DNA from: Occultella gossypii
GTDB lineage: Bacteria > Actinomycetota > Actinomycetes > Actinomycetales > Beutenbergiaceae
Direction: 5' to 3'
Length of the DNA stretch: 39,217 bases
NCBI RefSeq assembly: GCF_019947135.1
Contig: NZ_JAGSHT010000033.1
Location: 1-39,217 of the forward strand
The position numbers and the translations under genes were made by a program. Positions 32,326 through 39,093 of this stretch are shown here, piece by piece (positions within the stretch are counted from its first letter, which is position 1; every line of letters starts with the position of its first letter). The notes beneath the pieces are model-generated. The model searched no databases, was not told where the DNA came from, and was given only the letters and a program-made list of their open reading frames with translations.

Positions 32326-33636
32326 CTATCGGTCGATCGCCGCCTGCGCACCGGCGGCCAGTGTGTCCAGCGCCTCCTGTGGCGTCTGCTGCTGCAGCAG
32401 CGCGGCCTCGATCGCAGGCTTGATGTCGCCGCGGATCTCCAGCCAGGCGGGCGGGCCACCCTCACGCTGGGCGACGTCCAGGTTCTCCATGGCGAACTGG
32501 ACCATCACGTTGCCCTGCACGTAGTCACTGTCGAGCAGCTCGGTCAGGGCCGGCACGTTGCCTCGCTGCTCGTTCGCGGCGAGGGCAGCGTCGGGGCTGG
32601 CAAGGAACTCGGTGAGGGCCTGCGCCGCCTCCGGGTGGTCCGAACCGGCCGCGACGGACGCCATGGTCCCGCCGAAGAACATCCCGGGCACCTCACCCGG
32701 GATCGTGAACGGCTGCAGGTGCTCCATCACGTCCGGCGCGGCCTCCTCGGCCTGGGTCCAGAGACTGTTGTGGGCGATGCCCATGGCCGCTCGACCGTTC
32801 AGGAGCGGGTTCACCTCGGCGTCGGTGCTCGTGAATCCGATGTCCTCCACGCCGTCGGTGTTGACGAGATCGACGAGGAACTGCAGGGTCTCGACGCCCT
32901 CCGGCGAGTTGAACGTGGGCTCGGTGAAGTCCTCGTTGAACAGGGAGCCGCCGGAGGAGAAGAACATGGTCTCGAAGCCCTGGCGAAGGTCCGTGGACAT
33001 GATGTCGAACCCGGTCCGTTGCAGGGTGCCGGAGGCGTCCCGCTCGGTGAGCGCGATGGCCATCTCCCGCAGTTCCTCCCAGGAGGTCGGGGTGTGGTCA
33101 TAGCCGGCCTCGGCGAGCAGGTCCATGCGGGCCACGCCGACACGGGTGTCGAGCATGATCGGCAGCGCGTACACGCTTTCCTCCCACATGCCTGCCTCGA
33201 CGATCTGGGGGGCGTAGTCCTCCTCGAGGTCGGCCTGGGTGTATCCGGCGTCCTCGGACAGGTTGGCGAGGATCCCACGGTCGGCAAAGCCCTCGATCCA
33301 GCCGACGCCCATCATCATGACGTCCGGGATGAGGCCGGAGGCCACGGCCGTGGTCAGCTTCTCGTTGAGCTGCCCGTACGTGGTGTAGTCCACGGTCACG
33401 GTGACGTCCGGGTACTGCTCGTAGAACTGCGGGAGCAACTCGTCCTCGAGGAGGCGCTGCCCCTCGGTGCCCTCGTAGATCGGGGTGAGCAGCGTGATGT
33501 CGCCGCTCACCTCGCCTGGGGCGGCGTCGCCACCGCCACCGGCGTCACCGCCGGCGGAGCAGGCGCCGAGGGTCAGGGCAAGGGCAGCGGTCAGGCCGGC
33601 AGCGCCGCGCCGCGTGCGACTCGTTCTGGAACTCAT
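32326..33636 (-). CDS. Extracellular sugar-type ABC substrate-binding lipoprotein (family 1)
   Basis: This 436-residue lipoprotein has the signal 'RTRRGAAGLTAALALTLGAC' with lipobox LGAC (Cys26) and a Gly-rich linker. The SBP_bac_1 body includes 'ITLLTPIYEGTEGQRLLEDELLPQFYEQYPDVTVTVDYTTYGQLNEKLTTAVASGLIPDVMMMG' and 'NGRAAMGIAHNSLWTQ'. ATG 33636 has AAGGG upstream; the frame is open earlier but without a signal peptide. It is the first gene of the lyase operon and would bind oligosaccharides, presumably uronic-acid-containing. A LacI-type operator lies at its predicted transcription start. Confidence 0.93.
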   Translation of the reverse strand: MSSRTSRTRRGAAGLTAALALTLGACSAGGDAGGGGDAAPGEVSGDITLLTPIYEGTEGQRLLEDELLPQFYEQYPDVTVTVDYTTYGQLNEKLTTAVASGLIPDVMMMGVGWIEGFADRGILANLSEDAGYTQADLEEDYAPQIVEAGMWEESVYALPIMLDTRVGVARMDLLAEAGYDHTPTSWEELREMAIALTERDASGTLQRTGFDIMSTDLRQGFETMFFSSGGSLFNEDFTEPTFNSPEGVETLQFLVDLVNTDGVEDIGFTSTDAEVNPLLNGRAAMGIAHNSLWTQAEEAAPDVMEHLQPFTIPGEVPGMFFGGTMASVAAGSDHPEAAQALTEFLASPDAALAANEQRGNVPALTELLDSDYVQGNVMVQFAMENLDVAQREGGPPAWLEIRGDIKPAIEAALLQQQTPQEALDTLAAGAQAAIDR

Positions 33637-33771
33637 GCGTGGTTTCCCTTCGAGGGTGCATGTGACATCGGGGGTTGAGCTCGATCGGTGCGGACGTCGT
33701 CGGCAGGCGTTCGACAACGGCGTCGGGTTTTCTCCATCGGGACGATCGGACTTCGGTATCCGACCTTCCGG

Positions 33772-33783
33772 TGTATCGATGCA
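33772..33783. promoter_or_regulatory. LacI-type operator at the lipoprotein operon start
   Basis: TGTATCGATGCA is a 12-bp palindrome with one mismatched pair and the central CG typical of LacI/GalR operators. It covers the predicted transcription start (about 33780) of the leftward promoter, an ideal position for repression. Confidence 0.65.
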
Positions 33784-33786
33784 CTG

Positions 33787-33816
33787 ACACTAGATACAAG
33801 TTCGCCGGAGAGTCAA
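33787..33816 (-). promoter_or_regulatory. Predicted promoter of the polyuronide operon
   Basis: On the minus strand, TTGACT (plus 33811-33816) and TAGTGT (plus 33787-33792) are 18 bp apart, a good SigA-type match. The LacI-type operator begins 4 bp downstream of the -10. Confidence 0.55.
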
Positions 33817-33894
33817 GTGATGATTTGCAACACATATTTGACGAGCGCATCGGGCCGACGTTGCACCGTCACGCCCGGATCCGTGGCAGGATGG

Positions 33895-33906
33895 TGCACC
33901 GATGCA
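33895..33906. promoter_or_regulatory. Second LacI-type operator
   Basis: TGCACCGATGCA is again a 12-bp palindrome with one mismatched pair and central CG. It matches the first operator at 10 of 12 positions and lies 123 bp from it. This suggests autoregulation or DNA looping by the adjacent LacI protein. Confidence 0.6.
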
Positions 33907-34011
33907 TCGCGGTACCACCGTTGGAACACCGCGGTACCCGCCGGTGGAAGAGGGCGATCTGGGCCTGCTTTCCCAGCCGCGCAGTACGCGAGAACCTTGA
34001 GGATGGGGACG

Positions 34012-35088
34012 ATGGGACAAGTCACGATTCAGCAGGTGGCACGGGCCGCCGGGGTCTCGCCCAGCACTGTCTCGAACCTGCTCAACGGGCGGATCGAACG
34101 CATGCTGCCGGCCACGAAGGATCGCATCGACGCGGCCATCGCCGAGCTCGGGTACCGGCCGAACCGGGCGGCGCGCCAGTTGCGCACCGGGCGGACCCGC
34201 ACGCTGGGCCTGGTGGTGCCCTCGGTGGGCAACCCGTTCTGGGGGGCGTTCGCACGTGAGCTCGAGTCCGCTGCCCTGGCCCAGGGGTACAACCTGCTCC
34301 TGTGCAACAGTGAGCGCGACCCTGAGCGCGAGCGCCGGTACGTCGAGGAACTCTGGGAGGACGGCGTGCGCGGCATGGTGCTGTGCACGTCCCTGCCCTC
34401 ACTGGCCCACCTCGCCCCGACGATCGAGCGCGGGCTGCATCTGGTCACGTTCGACCGGCCGGCCCAGCCGGACGACCCGGCCTCGGTCGTCAGCATCAGC
34501 ATCAACAACCCGATGGGCGGCTATCTGGCCGCGTCGCACCTGATCGAGCTGGGCCACCGACGCCTGGCGTTCATCTCGGGATCGCTACGAAGCGTCAACC
34601 GCACCGCCCGCTATCGCGGGTTCTGCTCGGCCCTGGAGGCAGCGGGGATCGACGTCGACGACATGCCCTCGTGGCCCGGCATGGACGCGGTGCCGTTCGG
34701 CGACGTCGAGGCCGCCGAGGTGGGCCGTCGCGCGGCGCACGAGCTGTTCTCCCGCGCGGACCGGCCGACCGCCGTGGTCGCGATCAACGACATGACCGCG
34801 CTGGGGGTCTGCCGAGGGCTCCGCGACCTCGACCTGAGGGTTGGCAAGGACGTCTCCGTGGTCGGCTTCGATGACATCGTCCTGGCAGACCTGTACGACC
34901 CACCCCTGACCACGATCCGTCAGCCCATCGCGGAGATGGCACGGCTGGCCGTCGAGGAGATCATCGCGAGCGAGACCCGGTCCGACACCGAAGCCGGCCG
35001 GTCGGTCCTGCTCCGACCCGAGCTCGTGGTGCGCGCCTCGACTGCCCCGCCCGCCGCCGCGGGGACCGAGGCCGAGATCTCCGCGTGA
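34012..35088 (+). CDS. LacI-family transcriptional regulator
   Basis: This 358-residue regulator begins MGQVTIQQVARAAGVSPSTVSNLLNG, a LacI-type HTH, followed by the hinge 'RPNRAARQLRTGRTRTLGLVVPS' and a periplasmic-binding-like effector domain ('GHRRLAFISGS', 'VSVVGFDDIVLADLYDPPLTTIRQP'). ATG 34012 is preferred over ATG 34003 because GAGGA is 8 bases upstream of it. Its stop overlaps the UxuA-like start by GTGA. It is the obvious candidate to bind the two operators upstream and to control both the lipoprotein operon and itself. Confidence 0.92.
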   Translation: MGQVTIQQVARAAGVSPSTVSNLLNGRIERMLPATKDRIDAAIAELGYRPNRAARQLRTGRTRTLGLVVPSVGNPFWGAFARELESAALAQGYNLLLCNSERDPERERRYVEELWEDGVRGMVLCTSLPSLAHLAPTIERGLHLVTFDRPAQPDDPASVVSISINNPMGGYLAASHLIELGHRRLAFISGSLRSVNRTARYRGFCSALEAAGIDVDDMPSWPGMDAVPFGDVEAAEVGRRAAHELFSRADRPTAVVAINDMTALGVCRGLRDLDLRVGKDVSVVGFDDIVLADLYDPPLTTIRQPIAEMARLAVEEIIASETRSDTEAGRSVLLRPELVVRASTAPPAAAGTEAEISA

Positions 35089-36044
35089 GGCTCGCGCACC
35101 GCATCTCGGCCGACATCAGCGACGCCGACCTCCGGTACCTGCGGCAGCTCGGCCTGGAGTGGGCTCGCGTCGAGTTCGGGGACGCCGATCCCGGCGTCGA
35201 CTCCGTGGCCGCCGTGCAGCGCCGGTTCGCCGAGCACGGCATGACGATCGTCTCCGCGGTGCACCACGCGTACCGCTCGCTGGACATCCAGCTCGGGCGA
35301 CCCGGACGCGATCACGCCATCGAGACCTACCGGACGTTCCTGGCGAGCCTCGGTGCAATCGGCATCGGGGTGGCCGACTACGACTTCCACCCGGGGAACA
35401 CCTACTCCACCGGCGAGGTCCGACGAGGACGCGGCTACCTGGCCCGGCGCTTCGACCTGGCCGACTTCCGCGCCCGCGTGGAGCAGGTTCGGTTCGGCCG
35501 GCACTACGACGCGGACGAGATCTGGGCCGCGTACGCCTACTTCTTCGAGGCGGCCCTTCCCGCGGCCGAGGCAGCGGACGTGGTGCTCGCCCTCCATCCC
35601 GACGACCCGCCGATCCCCATGATGAACGGCGTCGCGAAGCTGTTCACCCATGCCGACGGCTACCGGCGGGCCGAGGATCTGGCCGCCGGGAGCGGACACT
35701 GGGGCTTGACCTTCTGCGTGGGCACCTGGGCCGAGGGCGGCGCGGCCATGGGCGCGGACGTGTTCGCGATGATCGAGGACTACGGTCGGCGGGGCCTGAT
35801 CGCGGACGTGCACCTGCGTAACGTCACCGGGCCGCTGCCGGCCTTCGAGGAGACCCTGCCGGACGAGGGCTACCTGGATCTGGCTCGGGTCGTGCGGGCC
35901 CTGCACGAGGTCGGCTTCGACGGGCCGGTGGTGCCCGACCACATCCCCCGACTCGACGGGGATGACGGCATCATGCGTGCCGGCACCGCGCACAGCCTCG
36001 CGTACCTCCGCGGCCTCATCGACGCCGTCACGGCGTCCGGCTGA
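35085..36044 (+). CDS. Mannonate-dehydratase-like (UxuA family) TIM-barrel enzyme
   Basis: This 319-residue protein has UxuA-family blocks 'VVLALHPDDPPIP', 'GLTFCVGTWAEGG', 'IADVHLRNVTGPLPAFEETLPDEGYLDL' and 'GFDGPVVPDHIPRLDGD', covering the expected metal-binding Cys/His residues. It is shorter than typical mannonate dehydratases (about 350-395 residues), so an altered specificity is possible. The family converts D-mannonate to 2-keto-3-deoxygluconate in hexuronate catabolism. GTG 35085 overlaps the LacI stop by 4 bases, tying it to the polyuronide regulon. Confidence 0.85.
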   Translation: MRLAHRISADISDADLRYLRQLGLEWARVEFGDADPGVDSVAAVQRRFAEHGMTIVSAVHHAYRSLDIQLGRPGRDHAIETYRTFLASLGAIGIGVADYDFHPGNTYSTGEVRRGRGYLARRFDLADFRARVEQVRFGRHYDADEIWAAYAYFFEAALPAAEAADVVLALHPDDPPIPMMNGVAKLFTHADGYRRAEDLAAGSGHWGLTFCVGTWAEGGAAMGADVFAMIEDYGRRGLIADVHLRNVTGPLPAFEETLPDEGYLDLARVVRALHEVGFDGPVVPDHIPRLDGDDGIMRAGTAHSLAYLRGLIDAVTASG

Positions 36045-36142
36045 GCGGAGCGGCACCGCCACTGTCGACATGCGGCGAGACCGGTCCGCGGGCACCATGG
36101 GAACGGCACCGGCCACTCGGTCGGGCCGGAGGGAGATCAGAC

Positions 36143-36370
36143 ATGGGCATCGGTGGAGGCATCTTCCTGATCGTGCTCGGCGCGATCCTCAGTTTCGCGG
36201 TGCGCGACAGTTGGGACGTCGTGGACCTGACCATGATCGGCTACATCTGCATGGCGGCCGGGGTGATCGCCCTGATCGTCGCGCTGGTCATGAACCGGCA
36301 ACGCACCAACACCTCCCACACGGTGGTCGAGCGCCGTGAGGGACCGCCCCCGGTCGAGCCGCCGCGCTGA
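36143..36370 (+). CDS. DUF6458 small membrane protein
   Basis: This 75-residue protein has two membrane helices, 'GGGIFLIVLGAILSFAV' and 'MIGYICMAAGVIALIVALVM', then a short charged tail. The start 'MGIGGGIFLIVLGAILSFAVRDSWDVVDL' is typical of the actinobacterial DUF6458 family. GGAGGGAGA precedes the ATG. Function unknown. It appears unrelated to the sugar genes. Confidence 0.85.
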   Translation: MGIGGGIFLIVLGAILSFAVRDSWDVVDLTMIGYICMAAGVIALIVALVMNRQRTNTSHTVVERREGPPPVEPPR

Positions 36371-36443
36371 TCCCGCATCCACGCCACCGGTCCTCGGATC
36401 CCGACCCCGACGCTGGTCGATGCAGCCTGCGAGGGCGGACACC

Positions 36444-37355
36444 GTGGCGACCTACGTGATGACCGGCGGCAGTTCCGGCTTCGGTGCTCTCACCGCGGCA
36501 ACGCTGGCCGGCACCCCGAAGACACGAGTCATCATCGGGGCACGCTCGCCCGTGGACCCGGCCGACTCCCTGGACGTGACCGGGCTCGATTCGGTACGCG
36601 CCTTCGCGACCTCGGTGCGCGAGCGCCTCGGCGGCTCCCGGATCGACGGCCTGCTGCTGAACGCCGGCGGGATCCGGTCGGACGCCGACGGCCGCACCAC
36701 CGACGGCTACGAGACCACGTTCGTCCTGAACCACCTCGGGCACTACCTGCTCGCCCGGCTCCTGCTCCCGGTCCTGGCCGCGGGCGCGCGCATCGTGCTC
36801 ACCACGAGCGGCACCCACGACCCCGCCACGAAGGCGAGTCTCGCCGTCCCCCGCCATGCCGATGCCGGTCTGCTCGCCCACCCGGAGCGCGACCCCGACC
36901 GGGACGCGAAGCCGCGGAGGGCCGGTCAGCGCGCCTACACCGCGGCCAAACTCTGCGCGATCCTGACCGCCCGGTCCCTGCGGGCCCGACCGGAGGTCCG
37001 CGAGCGCACCGCCACGGTGATCGCCTTCGACCCGGGCCAGGTGTTCGGCACCGGACTCGTCCGCGACCTTCCGGCACCGATGCGGGTGGCGTGGGCGGTG
37101 CTCGGCACCGGAGTGGGTGCGCCGTTGCGCCGGTTCCAGCCGACCCTGAACTCGGCCGCAGCCGCCGGGCAGGCACTGACCGACCTCGCCGACGGCAGCC
37201 GGCGCGCCCCGGACGAGCGCGGTTACGCCGCGCTGCGCTCGGGCCACCTCACCTGGATCGACCCTTCGAGCCTCGCCGTCCGGGACGACCTCGCCGAGGC
37301 GCTCTGGGCCGACAGTGCGCAACTCGTCGGGCTCGACGGCGGAGCGTCCGGTTAG
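36444..37355 (+). CDS. Short-chain dehydrogenase/reductase-like protein
   Basis: This protein of about 303 residues begins near 'VATYVMTGGSSGFGALTAATLAG', with the cofactor motif TGGSSGFG. Further SDR features are 'LLLNAGG' and Tyr/Lys in 'AYTAAKL'. I choose GTG 36444 because GAGGG lies 8 bases upstream and it places the cofactor motif at the usual distance; ATG 36420 is an alternative. Its TAG overlaps the TAA of the convergent enolase-superfamily gene. The atypical long C-terminal half resembles retinol-dehydrogenase/protochlorophyllide-reductase-like SDRs. Confidence 0.82.
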   Translation: MATYVMTGGSSGFGALTAATLAGTPKTRVIIGARSPVDPADSLDVTGLDSVRAFATSVRERLGGSRIDGLLLNAGGIRSDADGRTTDGYETTFVLNHLGHYLLARLLLPVLAAGARIVLTTSGTHDPATKASLAVPRHADAGLLAHPERDPDRDAKPRRAGQRAYTAAKLCAILTARSLRARPEVRERTATVIAFDPGQVFGTGLVRDLPAPMRVAWAVLGTGVGAPLRRFQPTLNSAAAAGQALTDLADGSRRAPDERGYAALRSGHLTWIDPSSLAVRDDLAEALWADSAQLVGLDGGASG

Positions 37356-38479
37356 CGCGGCGGTGTCACCGGGTGCGTGGTTGCGGTGAGCTCCAGGCCG
37401 AATCCCGGCGCTTCCGGGACGGTGAGCACGCCCTCGAGGAGGTCATAGCCGCTCGCGTCGAGGCCGTCGCTCACCCCGGGGACGCCCTCGACCGTGCGCA
37501 CCGACCCGAGGCCCGCCGCCATCTGGGCGGCGTAGTACGTCTTGATCGGCAGGCCCCACGCGTGCGGGGAGGCGGCGGCGCCCGACGCCCGGACCGCCGG
37601 CATCACCCGCCGCCAGTCCGTGAGGCCGAACGAGACGACGTCCATGAGCAGGACGTCGATGAGCCCGGCTCCGGCGAGCTCGAGCACCTGTGCCTCGTCG
37701 GGCTCGAACTCGCCGTCCGCGATCAGGGTCGATGAGCCGCTCTCACGCAGGAAGTCACGGACCAGCCGCAGGCCCTCGGCGTCCTCGTGGAAGGGTTCCT
37801 CGAGCCAGTAGAGGTCGCAGTCGGCGACGGCCCGCAGGTACCGGATGGTCTCGAGCGGGCTGAAGCCGTTGTTCGCGTCGACCAGGATCCGCGCGTCCGG
37901 GTAGGCCTCGCGGACGGCGCGGGTGACCTCGACGTCCCGCGCGAAGCCGGCCTCGGCGTCCATCCAGCGGTGACCGCGACCGATCTTCAGCTTGAACGCC
38001 CGGTAGCCGGCGTCCCGGTCCGACGCACAGTTCTCGAGCACCGCGCTCACGCCGCGCGGGACGTCGTCGGGATCGAGATCATCGAAGTAGATGGCACCGG
38101 AGTAGCACGGCACCGACGTCTCGCCGCGACCGCCGAGGAGTTCGTGGACGGGCACGCCCGCATCCTTGGCCACCAGGTCATGGAGTGCGAAGTCGAGCGC
38201 CGACGCCCGCGGATCGATGACGCCGATGCTCGGGTCGAACAAGGTCCCGACCTCCGCGCCCACCAGCGCGGCGAGCCCGCCGAGGCCCCCGCTCCCGACG
38301 AGGCCCCACCCACTCGACCCGCCGTCCGTGCGGAGCTGGACGGCGGTTGCCGTCGGCCCGGAACCGTGGCTGCCCAGGCGAGCGTTGCGCCCGATCGTGC
38401 GCGGGTAGCGGGTGACGAGCTCGGCGGTCTCGATCGCGGCGATGCGTTGGGATGGCACGGCGCCGAGCGTACCGGCCAC
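37352..38479 (-). CDS. Enolase-superfamily enzyme, mandelate-racemase type (acid-sugar dehydratase-like)
   Basis: This 375-residue protein has the MR-type active-site set: KLK lysines (about 163-165), metal ligands Asp201 ('LVDANNGFS'), Glu227 ('WLEEPFHED') and Glu257 ('IADGEFEPD'), and His306 in 'SPHAWGLP'. Such enzymes dehydrate or epimerise sugar acids; the exact substrate is not predictable. Starts at GTG 38479 or GTG 38458 are both possible and neither has a convincing ribosome binding site. It fits functionally with the upstream uronate genes but is transcribed separately. Confidence 0.88.
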   Translation of the reverse strand: MAGTLGAVPSQRIAAIETAELVTRYPRTIGRNARLGSHGSGPTATAVQLRTDGGSSGWGLVGSGGLGGLAALVGAEVGTLFDPSIGVIDPRASALDFALHDLVAKDAGVPVHELLGGRGETSVPCYSGAIYFDDLDPDDVPRGVSAVLENCASDRDAGYRAFKLKIGRGHRWMDAEAGFARDVEVTRAVREAYPDARILVDANNGFSPLETIRYLRAVADCDLYWLEEPFHEDAEGLRLVRDFLRESGSSTLIADGEFEPDEAQVLELAGAGLIDVLLMDVVSFGLTDWRRVMPAVRASGAAASPHAWGLPIKTYYAAQMAAGLGSVRTVEGVPGVSDGLDASGYDLLEGVLTVPEAPGFGLELTATTHPVTPPR

Positions 38480-38504
38480 CCCCAGCGGCCGGCACGCGCC
38501 CCGG

Positions 38505-38999
38505 TCACCCGGCCCGGAACCGCTCCAGCCACTCCTCGTGCGCCTCCGGCTCGCCGTCGGGGTTCGTGCCCGGCATCCCGGTGCCCGTGACGAGCAGCGT
38601 GCGCAGGCTTCGCTCGATGAAGTGCTGCCACGCCGTGGCGCAGACGTCGTAACACTCCTCGCCGGGGTTCAGGCCGACGTGGGTGAACGTCACGTCGGTG
38701 CCGTCACCACGGGCGGCCAGGTCGAAGTGGATCTCGGTGTCGTCCCACTCCCGCTCGTCGGCGACGAACGTCAGGCGGCTGTCCAGCACCCGCCAGACGA
38801 TCCGCTCGCCCGGCACCAGCTCGGTGACGCGGAACTTCGAGTAGTGGATGCCTGGGACCTCGTAGACGAACTCCGCTCCGACGGCGTCGGCCCGTCCCTC
38901 GATAGCGCCCCACCAGGCGCCCACATCGTTGATCTCGGCGAACACGTCCCCGGCTGCGCGAGCGACGGAGATGGTCGTCGTGTAGTCCCGCTCGGTCAT
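38505..38999 (-). CDS. SRPBCC (AHSA1-like) domain protein
   Basis: This 164-residue protein begins MTERDYTTTISVARAAGDVF. ATG 38999 is set by a perfect GGAGGTAACG Shine-Dalgarno and is preferred over ATG 39011. The START/SRPBCC helix-grip pattern is visible in 'AAGDVFAEINDVGAWWG', 'FRVTELVPGERIVWRVLDS', 'DTEIHFDLAARGDGTDVTFTHVGL' and the C-terminal helix 'CATAWQHFIERSLRTLL'. Such proteins are often encoded next to ArsR- or MarR-type regulators. None is seen here, but two operator palindromes lie just upstream. Confidence 0.88.
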   Translation of the reverse strand: MTERDYTTTISVARAAGDVFAEINDVGAWWGAIEGRADAVGAEFVYEVPGIHYSKFRVTELVPGERIVWRVLDSRLTFVADEREWDDTEIHFDLAARGDGTDVTFTHVGLNPGEECYDVCATAWQHFIERSLRTLLVTGTGMPGTNPDGEPEAHEEWLERFRAG

Positions 39000-39036
39000 C
39001 GTTACCTCCATTGGTCGATGCCCGCGCCCAGTGCGC

Positions 39037-39049
39037 TTGCATCACGCAA
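39037..39049. promoter_or_regulatory. Operator-like palindrome upstream of the SRPBCC gene, copy 1
   Basis: TTGCATCACGCAA matches the perfect 13-bp palindrome of copy 2 at 12 of 13 positions. It lies 38 bp from the SRPBCC start, in the promoter zone. Confidence 0.65.
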
Positions 39050-39069
39050 GCGACGATAGATCCGCACGG

Positions 39070-39082
39070 TTGCATCATGCAA
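39070..39082. promoter_or_regulatory. Operator-like palindrome upstream of the SRPBCC gene, copy 2
   Basis: TTGCATCATGCAA is a perfect palindrome around a central C. The two copies are 33 bp apart centre to centre, about three helical turns. The TTGCA arms resemble sites bound by MarR-type dimers (family-level resemblance only). Confidence 0.7.
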
Positions 39083-39093
39083 GCCCTGGACTA

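Larger units (their letters stand above)
33637..34011. other. 375-bp divergent regulatory region between the lipoprotein and LacI genes
   Basis: This gene-free stretch contains an unusually AT-rich core (about 33785-33840), one good minus-strand promoter and two closely matching LacI-type palindromes described separately. The plus-strand promoter for the LacI gene is not evident to me. The long LacI reading frame that extends upstream to 33688 is not protein-like and is treated as non-coding. Confidence 0.7.

Noticed and set aside
33688-34011. Upstream extension of the LacI reading frame
   Set aside because: The translated extension is not protein-like and the HTH starts right after ATG 34012, which has a good ribosome binding site.
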